From a virus, in the IMG/VR virus record IMGVR_UViG_3300049595_000007, positions 1-37,770 of that record: 37,770 bases of DNA; one strand, 5' to 3'. Shown in pieces: positions 32,700-37,770 of the stretch. Position 1 is the first letter of the stretch. Each line of letters begins with the position of its first letter. The notes beneath the pieces were generated by a model. The model was not told the origin of the DNA, did no database searches, and saw only the letters and a list, made by a program, of their open reading frames with translations. Position numbers and translations under genes: made by a program.

Positions 32700-33337
32700 G
32701 TCCTCACCGGAAGTCTGACCTGACCTGAACGATATGCATCCTGACGATCCAGACCATCGCCAAGGCGATCAATCTGAGCCAGTGCTTCTTGATACTTCTG
32801 CTCGTAGGCAGCGACCATGTCCTGCTCACCCTTGAGATAGGTGTAAGCCTCACGGAGTGATCCGTAGAGAAGAACCGTCTCAAAGTTAGTGCCGAGCCAC
32901 GAGGTTCCCGCATCCGCGATGGACACCGGGTAGTAGTAGTAATTCAGTTCCAAGGTGTACGCGAGGTTTGGGGTTGGACCCAACAACATAGTGTCGTTGT
33001 CCCAAACAGCGTAATACGCAGGCGCACCCGAGGTCGTTGCGGTAGTGAAACATTCCCGCATGAAGTTCACGTCTTTGTTCAACAGGAACGTATAGACGTT
33101 GGTCACCGGGTGAATAGCCGCCAACGAAAATGTCGCCAGCCAATCTGATGGCAGCGACATGTACTGGTTGCCGATCACCGCTGAAGCAGTGGAAGTCTTG
33201 CGGAGGGCCGGGATCTGGACCGAGTTATAGATCCGCTCTTCGGCCAACTGGACGAAGTTCGGGATATTGGCCACGAACGACGTTTCCGTCGATTGGCAGT
33301 ATTCCTGAATGAGCGTAGAGAGTTGTGAGTAATTCAT
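32696..33337 (-). CDS. Head-to-tail adaptor-like protein (SU10-type)
   Basis: This 213-residue protein starts MNYSQLSTLIQEYCQSTETS and NFVQLAEERIYNSVQIPALR, then LPSDWLATFSLAAI, MLLGPTPNLAYTLELNYYYY and YEQKYQEALAQIDRLGDGLD. The helical start, central beta domain and C-terminal helical YxxKYQEAL element match phage adaptor proteins of the SU10 type that extend the portal. No good Shine-Dalgarno sequence precedes the ATG; instead TAG-TTTAAAC sits directly before it, so translation may depend on coupling with the zinc-ribbon gene. Confidence 0.7.
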   Translation of the reverse strand: MNYSQLSTLIQEYCQSTETSFVANIPNFVQLAEERIYNSVQIPALRKTSTASAVIGNQYMSLPSDWLATFSLAAIHPVTNVYTFLLNKDVNFMRECFTTATTSGAPAYYAVWDNDTMLLGPTPNLAYTLELNYYYYPVSIADAGTSWLGTNFETVLLYGSLREAYTYLKGEQDMVAAYEQKYQEALAQIDRLGDGLDRQDAYRSGQVRLPVRT

Positions 33338-33344
33338 GTTTAAA

Positions 33345-33698
33345 CTAACTCGTAGCGACCGTCACGGTTCCCACAGCCCCAGCCGCAACCAAGAGGTTGG
33401 GGGTTAGTGGGTCATCATACGCCTGCGCTCCGCCAACCGGATTCCATCCCCACTGGATGTCCCGGCTTTCAATCAATGACTGGTCAGGTCTTGCATTCTG
33501 CAAAGCCTGAGGATCATCCATCGGAATCTTGCCCAACTGAAGTTGGGGTTGATCCACGTCCAAACATTCATCACAGACCAGATTTCCAGTCCAAATCTGA
33601 TCGTAGATTTCCTTCCTTAACTGGTGCAGTTTAAACTGAAAACCGCACATGTCACAGAAGCCAATCGCATGTTTGCCAGATGCAAAAGGCTGAGCCAC
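33345..33698 (-). CDS. Zinc-ribbon phage protein
   Basis: The 117-residue protein has two Cys pairs, FCDMCGFQFK near 15 and VCDECLDVDQ near 42, making a four-Cys zinc ribbon. It is followed by PQLQLGKIPMDDPQALQNAR and PDQSL. The same layout recurs in podoviruses between the two adaptor genes, suggesting a structural zinc protein rather than a nuclease. The start is GTG with GGAGG six bases upstream. Exact function is unknown. Confidence 0.75.
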   Translation of the reverse strand: MAQPFASGKHAIGFCDMCGFQFKLHQLRKEIYDQIWTGNLVCDECLDVDQPQLQLGKIPMDDPQALQNARPDQSLIESRDIQWGWNPVGGAQAYDDPLTPNLLVAAGAVGTVTVATS

Positions 33699-33700
33699 CG

Positions 33701-34405
33701 TTATCCTCCTCCGGTGACGCTAGAGATGTACGGAAGGAACCGTGAAGCAGCCTTGTCACGGTCTTCACCTGCCGCCAACTCAAACTGCGCTTCGTATTCA
33801 GACTTGAGTAACGGAATACGATCCGCTGCCTCAGGCTTCTTCATGGCAATGTAGTAGGCCAATCCTGCCACTAAGCAAGGCAGGAATCGGGCTGGCACAT
33901 CCATGGTATTGGTTCCACCAGCACCCACGTCCTGAATACGCCTGATGTACCAATAGGCCAGCGTGTACTGCTGGACGTTATCGGGAACCGGCCACAAGTA
34001 GACAATCGGTGCATCTCGCTGACGATCCACATAGATCTGAAGCGGACGGCCTTGGGTCAACTTGTTGTTGAGCATGGCGTAGTCGGAGACCGAAATACGA
34101 GCCATGCTGTAGTCGGCCTGCTGAGTGGTGTTGCCATCATAGATACGCAACTGATGCTCAATCAGGTCGATGGTGTCAGAGGGCATCGTATAGGTGTACA
34201 CGCCCGGAGTCAAAGATTGGGTTCCCGTCTCAACGGTCCAAAGGTTAATACCCCGGTTCTGCCATTCCTGAGCCATGAAGTTCATGGATCGACGGGCAGT
34301 TCTCAGGTCATAACCTGTTCGCAATTCCAGACCGGCACGCTCGTACGCCTCTTCGACGATCTCGGCGAAGTCTGGGTTAAACGTCGCTGTGCCGCTGGTA
34401 GCCAT
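33701..34405 (-). CDS. Head completion / head-to-tail adaptor protein
   Basis: The 234-residue protein begins MATSGTATFNPDFAEIVEEA and has YDLRTARRSMNFMAQEWQNR, GINLWTVETGTQSLTPG, YTMPSDTIDLIEH, YLWPVPDN, and AMKKPEAADRIPLLKSEYEA. The helical N-terminus, GINLWTV and MPSDTIDLI strands are typical of P22 gp4-like tail accessory or neck proteins of aquatic podoviruses. It probably sits between portal and tail hub. Its ATG overlaps the previous stop as TAATG. Confidence 0.72.
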   Translation of the reverse strand: MATSGTATFNPDFAEIVEEAYERAGLELRTGYDLRTARRSMNFMAQEWQNRGINLWTVETGTQSLTPGVYTYTMPSDTIDLIEHQLRIYDGNTTQQADYSMARISVSDYAMLNNKLTQGRPLQIYVDRQRDAPIVYLWPVPDNVQQYTLAYWYIRRIQDVGAGGTNTMDVPARFLPCLVAGLAYYIAMKKPEAADRIPLLKSEYEAQFELAAGEDRDKAASRFLPYISSVTGGG

Positions 34406-34716
34406 TACCGGTAGGTGCCCTTGGTCTTGCCCTTGATAGCGCAGCCGTCAATGCGTCCGCCCTTGGCGTACTTGACTGGGCCACCGGCCATCATTTTACC
34501 TTTCCCATCGGCAGCAAAGAACGGAACTTTCTGGCCGCCCTTATCTACCATCTTAAGGCTGCCGCCTTCTGCGTACTTGGTCATACCGCCCCCCATCATG
34601 TCATCAGACTCATCCATCTCCTTTTCAATAGTGATGGAGACACTGGAGTCTTTGCCGTTCATCTTGCCCATCTTTCTTCCCATGAGGGAAGAGAGCAATC
34701 CCATTCCTTTCATCAT
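34405..34716 (-). CDS. Small Gly/Lys-rich protein with GGRIDGCA tail
   Basis: The 103-residue protein is rich in Gly, Lys and Met. It carries tags KYAEGGS, VKYAKGG and ends with GGRIDGCAIKGKTKGTYR. The same C-terminal tag ends the next gene product upstream. The pattern is a known recurrent element in environmental phages, but I know of no function. The protein is too small and basic to be enzymatic; binding to DNA or another virion protein is inference. The ATG has GAGGGG six bases upstream. Confidence 0.7.
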   Translation of the reverse strand: MMKGMGLLSSLMGRKMGKMNGKDSSVSITIEKEMDESDDMMGGGMTKYAEGGSLKMVDKGGQKVPFFAADGKGKMMAGGPVKYAKGGRIDGCAIKGKTKGTYR

Positions 34717-34718
34717 GA

Positions 34719-34955
34719 TTATCCCCTCGTAAGGCCGCGCATAGCGCAGCCATCAATACGACCACCCACTGCTTTCTTCTCAGGCTTGCTCATGCCAGCC
34801 TCGGAGAGAGCAATAGCCACAGCCTGCTTGCGGTTCTTCACCACAGGCCCTTTCTTACCGGAATGCAGAGTTCCTTCTTTGAACTCGCGCATCACCTTGC
34901 GAACCTTGCCCGGCTTCTCAATCTGCTGGCTCATGTTTGCTCTTGAAATCGCCAT
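34719..34955 (-). CDS. Small basic protein with GGRIDGCA tail
   Basis: This 78-residue protein has GKVRKVMREFKEGTLHSGKK, then VVKNRKQAVAIALSEAGMSK and the ending GGRIDGCAMRGLTRG. The QAVAIALSEAG helix recurs in small phage proteins of unknown function. It is strongly basic. AAGGAG lies eight bases upstream of its ATG, and it shares its end motif with the downstream neighbour. Confidence 0.7.
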   Translation of the reverse strand: MAISRANMSQQIEKPGKVRKVMREFKEGTLHSGKKGPVVKNRKQAVAIALSEAGMSKPEKKAVGGRIDGCAMRGLTRG

Positions 34956-34967
34956 TACTTCTTCTCC

Positions 34968-35216
34968 TTAGCCCTTGCCTTTTTGGCGGAAACTGCGCGT
35001 TTTTTCAGCAATGCCTTTGGGTTGCTGTACAAACTGCTTTCCTTGCGCTTTACCTTTTCGCTTGGCAGCGGTGGTTCTGGCGTACTCGGCTGGGGAAAGA
35101 GCCTTGATCGCAGCCTCTGGAAGATATCTTTCGCCCGTGTCAGAAGATCGTTTACCACTTTTGGTTCTCCATTTCTGAGCAGTCCAAGCCTTCAAGGATT
35201 GCTGCGGTGACTTCAT
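34968..35216 (-). CDS. Small basic phage protein (YLPEAAIKALSPAEYA type)
   Basis: The 82-residue protein opens SLKAWTAQKWRTKSGKRSSD and continues GERYLPEAAIKALSPAEYAR and TTAAKRKGKAQGKQFVQQPK. It is a recognisable small basic protein of many aquatic phages and resembles a helical DNA-binding or virion protein. The ATG overlaps the stop of the next gene upstream (ATGA). I prefer it over the shorter overlapping frame at 34955-35158 because this sequence has a known pattern. Confidence 0.75.
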   Translation of the reverse strand: MKSPQQSLKAWTAQKWRTKSGKRSSDTGERYLPEAAIKALSPAEYARTTAAKRKGKAQGKQFVQQPKGIAEKTRSFRQKGKG

Positions 35217-35626
35217 CGACTGGCCTTAACGACATCGTCGCCCTTGGTGACAGTGACATGGCCGTTCTCAACATCCACTTTCATGGGCTGCTCTTTACGA
35301 TCTAACTTGTCGAGTTTGCCAATGAGTTCCTTGATAACGGCAAACTCTGGCTTCTCTTCCTTCTCGCTGGCTCCAGCAATGCCATTGAGCATGGAGATAA
35401 GCGCCGTCAGAGATGCGCCAAGAAGGCCCATGACAGCAGCAATCTTGTCTGAATCCAGCACCAGACTGGATGCAACACCGATCACCACAATGACGGTGAT
35501 GTACTTGAGTCCGTCTTTACCAATGGCTTTACCGGCCACTTCCTTGGCAGACGACTTGGCTTCAAGCCGATTTAGTTCGGCTTGGACCTGCGCCTTGAAT
35601 AACTCAAGATCAGTCCCGGTATCCAC
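35213..35626 (-). CDS. Small membrane protein with two hydrophobic segments (holin-like candidate)
   Basis: The 137-residue product from the GTG at 35626 has an N-terminal helix (LELFKAQVQAELNRLEAK), a hydrophobic segment YITVIVVIGVASSLVL, a second IAAVMGLLGASLTALISML, and a charged tail with EEKPEFAVIKELIGKLDKLD. Two transmembrane helices and a charged end resemble small holin-like or antiholin-like proteins, but no family is recognised. AAGGAG lies seven bases before the GTG, so I chose it over an upstream in-frame start at 35710 that would overlap the previous gene heavily. Confidence 0.6.
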   Translation of the reverse strand: MDTGTDLELFKAQVQAELNRLEAKSSAKEVAGKAIGKDGLKYITVIVVIGVASSLVLDSDKIAAVMGLLGASLTALISMLNGIAGASEKEEKPEFAVIKELIGKLDKLDRKEQPMKVDVENGHVTVTKGDDVVKASR

Positions 35627-35795
35627 CGCCCTTCTCCTTGTACTTCTTGGCAAGCAGTTGTGCCTTACGGGCTGACCATTGGCCAGCCTTGGTTCCCTGC
35701 ACAGCAGCACCCTTGATCTGGTTGAACAATGCTTTACGCATCTCGGGCTTGGTGTAGTTACCGGCTGCGTTTACTTTGCTTTTGGCTTTAGCCAC
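35610..35795 (-). CDS. Small basic phage protein (NYTKPEMRKALFNQIK type)
   Basis: The protein is about 61 residues: KAKSKVNAAGNYTKPEMRKA, LFNQIKGAAVQ and GQWSARKAQLLAKKYKEKGG. It is a recurring small basic phage protein of unknown function. The start is ambiguous: GTG at 35795 has AGGTGA five bases upstream, while an in-frame GTG at 35804 would add three residues. Confidence 0.7.
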   Translation of the reverse strand: MAKAKSKVNAAGNYTKPEMRKALFNQIKGAAVQGTKAGQWSARKAQLLAKKYKEKGGGYRD

Positions 35796-36042
35796 GACGA
35801 TCACCTGTAGCCATGTTGGTTGCTATGCGATCAATCTTTTGTTCCAGCCGATCCAGTCGGTCAAGCAGCATCTGAGAATCTGCTCGGACCTCGGCTCTCG
35901 TAATGTGATCCCTTGCGACTTCCTCTCGGGTTCTGTTGAGAAGAATGCCAAGGCGTTGCAATTCCGCAAACTTGTCTTTCACAACCCAACCTAGAATCGC
36001 CACGATAAAGGTCAGAATCATGTTCCAAATCATCATTTCCAT
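35788..36042 (-). CDS. Small membrane-anchored coiled-coil protein
   Basis: The 84-residue protein has one N-terminal transmembrane helix (MILTFIVAILGWVVKDKF) followed by a charged coiled coil (LLNRTREEVARDHITRAEVR, LLDRLDRLEQKIDR). The topology resembles an inner-membrane spanin (Rz-like) subunit or a lysis regulator, but the protein is short for a spanin and no outer-membrane lipoprotein partner is visible nearby. Its role in lysis is therefore tentative. Confidence 0.62.
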   Translation of the reverse strand: MEMMIWNMILTFIVAILGWVVKDKFAELQRLGILLNRTREEVARDHITRAEVRADSQMLLDRLDRLEQKIDRIATNMATGDRRG

Positions 36043-36048
36043 GGCCGG

Positions 36049-36330
36049 TTACCACTTAACCTTGTCAGCCCAGTAGGCTGCACTCATCTTGCCTTTGGAA
36101 ATGTTCTTAGCGTGTCTGGCTTTAAACGATTCACGTCGGTTTCGGTAGGACTCAGATTCCCCGGATTTTCGCGGGGAACCTGAGACTCCTTGTTGTCCGA
36201 AGCGAATCGTCTTTACTTGATCGCCAGACTTAGCCACCACCACATGGGACTTAGTGGGATGACTAGGGGTGCGCTTAGGCTTGTTGTAGCCAGCAACCCC
36301 GATACGTTTAAGGACCGGATCTTTGGCCAT
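36049..36330 (-). CDS. Small basic phage protein (KSHVVVAK...KVKTIRFGQQG type)
   Basis: This 93-residue protein has KRTPSHPTKSHVVVAKSGDQ, KTIRFGQQGVSG and the ending ISKGKMSAAYWADKVKW. The pattern is common in phage genomes, and members are annotated only as domain-of-unknown-function proteins. It is strongly basic. It starts four bases after the stop of the 193-residue gene with a weak Shine-Dalgarno sequence. Binding to DNA or RNA is possible but unproven. Confidence 0.75.
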   Translation of the reverse strand: MAKDPVLKRIGVAGYNKPKRTPSHPTKSHVVVAKSGDQVKTIRFGQQGVSGSPRKSGESESYRNRRESFKARHAKNISKGKMSAAYWADKVKW

Positions 36331-36333
36331 GAC

Positions 36334-36915
36334 TTACCCGCAGATAACTGTGGCATGGGTCAGATTGGTGAGGGTCATCACCGCGAAGTCACCATTACCA
36401 CTCTTGGTGGTCAGGATACCTTCTGGCGGAATCATGATGTCCTGAGACAAGGTTCCGCTGGGAACTGCCAAGTTCAAGATCACCTTATTGCTTGGCTTTG
36501 CGGTAAAGACAATCGAACCGCTTGAGCCATTGCTGACGAAATACACACCCTTGATGCGGGTTCGCGGGAACGCTAGATCACCACCATATCCAATCTTGAT
36601 ATTGCCGGTGGAGGTGGCGCTAATCGCTACAGAGTTGACTCGGGTGTAATAGTTCGTTGAGTACACCACACCGGCACTCGGGCCAGTGACTGACTCGGTG
36701 ACCACACCGTCGTAACCCACAGCGCCAACCACGACACCGCTAATGGTGAAGGTCTTGTTGGAGTCCACACCGCTGGAGGTAATGGAGACCTTGTAGCCTG
36801 TGCCGTTTAAACCAACATCATTGGCCAACAGGCTCAGGGTTCCACTGGCGGAACCAGAGGCGAAGAAGTAGTCGTCGTTAGAATCCGGGCTGACCGCCCA
36901 TACATCGTATTGCAT
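36334..36915 (-). CDS. Beta-rich virion protein
   Basis: The 193-residue protein is all-beta by composition, with GTLSLLANDVGLNGTGYKVS, a middle stretch VAISATSTGNIKIGYGGDLA and IMIPPEGILTTKSGNGDFAV. Its position beside the capsid gene suggests a capsid decoration or neck protein. A stable hairpin with a GAAA loop lies upstream, and GGAG is nine bases before the ATG. No family is recognised. Confidence 0.7.
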   Translation of the reverse strand: MQYDVWAVSPDSNDDYFFASGSASGTLSLLANDVGLNGTGYKVSITSSGVDSNKTFTISGVVVGAVGYDGVVTESVTGPSAGVVYSTNYYTRVNSVAISATSTGNIKIGYGGDLAFPRTRIKGVYFVSNGSSGSIVFTAKPSNKVILNLAVPSGTLSQDIMIPPEGILTTKSGNGDFAVMTLTNLTHATVICG

Positions 36916-36932
36916 GCTGAATCTCCATTAGG

Positions 36933-36957
36933 TTAAGGGGGCTTTCGCCCCCCTTAA
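36933..36957 (-). promoter_or_regulatory. Stable mRNA hairpin with GAAA tetraloop before the 193-residue gene
   Basis: On the minus strand the RNA folds as TTAA-GGGGG(G)C-GAAA-GCCCCC-TTAA: ten base pairs with one bulged G, closed by a GNRA loop. It ends about seven bases upstream of the GGAGA ribosome site of the 193-residue gene. It has no U-run on either strand downstream, so it is not a typical intrinsic terminator. A role in mRNA processing, stability or partial attenuation is possible. Confidence 0.5.
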
Positions 36958-36962
36958 AAATC

Positions 36963-37181
36963 TTACGGAGTCAGGCTGGAATACAGCGCGATGTACTTCG
37001 TGGTCGATCCAATCTTGACCGGGATATAGCCAACTTGGGCCGAGACCGAACCGGTAGCAACGCCAGCGGTGATCGTCGTGGTTCCAATGACGAGAGTCGT
37101 GGCAGTAACCAAATCACCAACGACATTGCCCTCAAAGCCATTGTCAGACTTAACCGGGCCGGAGAAAGTAGTACGAGCCAT
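36963..37181 (-). CDS. Small conserved phage structural protein
   Basis: The 72-residue protein starts MARTTFSGPVKSDNGFEGNV and ends VGYIPVKIGSTTKYIALYSS. The N-terminal ARTxFSGPVxSxNGF pattern is shared by many phage proteins encoded directly after the capsid gene. It is probably a capsid decoration or cement protein, inferred from place and size. GAGGA lies six bases before the ATG. It is the first gene after the candidate late promoter at 37270-37298. Confidence 0.75.
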   Translation of the reverse strand: MARTTFSGPVKSDNGFEGNVVGDLVTATTLVIGTTTITAGVATGSVSAQVGYIPVKIGSTTKYIALYSSLTP

Positions 37182-37204
37182 TTCAATTCCTCACATGCGA
37201 GTGT

Positions 37205-37247
37205 GTGTATCAGTCTGCATGTCGTCAGTCGGGCCTGTCTGATACAC
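37205..37247 (-). promoter_or_regulatory. Inverted repeat in the leader of the post-capsid transcript
   Basis: The arms GTGTATCAG (37205-37213) and CTGATACAC (37239-37247) are exact reverse complements separated by 25 bases. The repeat lies between the promoter at 37270-37298 and the ATG at 37181, in the expected 5-prime leader. It could form a long hairpin or serve as a dimeric operator; nothing else supports either. Confidence 0.4.
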
Positions 37248-37269
37248 GATTTTTCCCGAATACTCTGTC

Positions 37270-37298
37270 TGTATACGCCTACAGATTTAAACAGTCAA
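37270..37298 (-). promoter_or_regulatory. Sigma70-type promoter after the capsid gene
   Basis: Minus-strand TTGACT (37298-37293), a 17-base spacer and TATACA (37275-37270) give five of six matches at both elements with ideal spacing. The spacer holds GTTTAAAT immediately after the -35. It begins two bases after the U-run of the capsid terminator and points at the 72-residue virion gene and all following genes. Confidence 0.7.
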
Positions 37299-37299
37299 T

Positions 37300-37335
37300 A
37301 AAAAAGGGGCTACAGGATTTTACCCCCGTAGCCCC
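37300..37335 (-). terminator. Intrinsic terminator of the capsid gene
   Basis: On the minus strand GGGGCTAC (37335-37328) pairs exactly with GTAGCCCC (37313-37306) around a 14-base loop and is followed by six T (37305-37300). It lies about 40 bases after the capsid stop and would end capsid transcripts before the next promoter. Confidence 0.85.
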
Positions 37336-37377
37336 CAGTGCTAGCCGACTTCTCTCTAGGGACAGCCTGAATATATA

Positions 37378-37770
37378 TCAGGCCGAACCCGGAGATCCAT
37401 AGATGCCAAGCGGGTCCGAGACACCGAACGAATAACGCTCGCGAGCCTTGTAACGGACGTTGCCCGTATCGAAGTCGCCATCCATGCTCGTCGTCATCGG
37501 CGTACGGACGAAGTGCTTCATGCCATTCGGTACGTCGGTGATGATGAAGAAGGCGTTGGTGTCGGTCAGATAATGGTTGACCGCATAGCCTTCCGGGATA
37601 GCGCCCATGTTACGGATCGCGTTGATATCGTTGTCGGCAGTCGCCGTACGGAGAGTGGTCTCCATGAGGCGCTCGGCAACGAACATCAACTGCGACGGCA
37701 CCACGAGACGACGGGGACGAGCCGCAATGAGGAGGCCACGCTCGTCAACGAAGTTCGCAATCGAAATGAT
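37378..37770 (-). CDS. Major capsid protein, C-terminal fragment
   Basis: Reading the minus strand from the window edge gives 130 residues: it begins IISIANFVDERG and continues LLIAARPRRLVVPSQLMFVA, then NMGAIPEGYAVNHYLTDTNA, FFIITDVPNGMKHFVRTPMT and DFDTGNVRYKARERYSFGVS. The PRRLVVPS...LTDTNAFFIITD and FDTGN-RYKARERYSFGVSD patterns are typical of the C-terminal part of HK97-fold major capsid proteins. The start lies beyond the window. It is followed by a terminator, which fits a separately controlled, highly expressed gene. Confidence 0.8.
   Translation of the reverse strand: MISIANFVDERGLLIAARPRRLVVPSQLMFVAERLMETTLRTATADNDINAIRNMGAIPEGYAVNHYLTDTNAFFIITDVPNGMKHFVRTPMTTSMDGDFDTGNVRYKARERYSFGVSDPLGIYGSPGSA

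Noticed and set aside
34955-35158. Minus-strand frame of 67 codons ending in a TAATG with the next gene
   Set aside because: It overlaps the 82-residue gene (34968-35216), which has a recognisable phage pattern; the 67-codon frame has none. Its TAATG junction is noted but not decisive.
35627-35710. Upstream extension of the two-helix membrane protein
   Set aside because: The extension would overlap the preceding small gene in another frame; GTG at 35626 has AAGGAG at good spacing.
36933-36957. Hairpin as an intrinsic terminator
   Set aside because: There is no U-run after the stem on either strand.
1-37770. Diversity-generating retroelement acting on the fibre genes
   Set aside because: No reverse transcriptase or template repeat was seen; adhesin variation would need another mechanism.
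1-37770. Integrase, transposase, tRNA or attachment site
   Set aside because: None was recognised on either strand, so lysogeny or mobility cannot be claimed from this window.

Overview
The window looks like the structural (late) half of a tailed-phage or prophage genome, most likely a short-tailed podovirus-type phage. From the right edge leftwards, almost every gene is on the minus strand in one tightly packed block: major capsid protein (C-terminal part only), small virion proteins, two head-to-tail adaptor-type proteins, fibre and adhesin genes, a holin/lysozyme pair, a P22 gp10-like tail nozzle/stabilisation protein, a set of internal-virion-type proteins, and a giant 2818-residue polyvalent protein of the kind injected with the DNA. 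A Ref-like HNH nuclease, a small Cys-containing protein and a calcineurin-type metallophosphoesterase close the block. At the left edge the tail of a plus-strand NinB-like recombination gene converges on it and ends in a clear intrinsic terminator. The host cannot be identified from sequence. A Gram-negative host is an inference from the GH24 lysozyme, 3TM-type holin and NinB relationship; the gene types resemble those in environmental (aquatic) podovirus genomes.

Layout. 1-189: NinB C-terminus (+), then terminator 258-287. 419-1973: phosphoesterase, small protein, HNH nuclease. 1948-17797: polyvalent protein and four uncharacterised virion-associated proteins plus a GNAT-like protein. 17870-20781: jelly-roll-like protein and tail nozzle. 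20781-21751: lysozyme and holin. 21748-32451: fibres, beta-repeat protein, 2OG oxygenase and two giant glycine-rich adhesins. 32451-36915: adaptors, zinc-ribbon protein, small basic proteins and two small membrane proteins. 36963-37181: small virion protein. 37378-37770: capsid protein. No gene-free stretch exceeds 300 bases. Many gene junctions are ATGA, GTGA or TAATG overlaps, which suggests strong translational coupling.

Regulation. The capsid gene is followed by a strong minus-strand intrinsic terminator. Its U-run is followed within two bases by a near-consensus sigma70 promoter (TTGACT, 17 bases, TATACA). A second, weaker candidate promoter lies before the internal-virion block (17836-17864). 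This suggests at least three levels of late expression: capsid, neck/fibre/lysis, and internal proteins.

Most unusual signals. (1) The palindrome GTTTAAAC and its one-base relatives, and the heptamer GGGAACC, are each far more frequent than chance in several reading frames and between genes. (2) A repeated IRESR tag separates the enzymatic modules of the giant protein. (3) Two adjacent glycine-rich adhesins carry six related ~260-residue units next to a 2-oxoglutarate oxygenase gene. (4) Adjacent virion proteins share GGKG, DMQYRGP and GGRIDGCA short modules. None of these proves a new defence or mobility system; no CRISPR array, integrase, transposase, reverse transcriptase or tRNA was seen.
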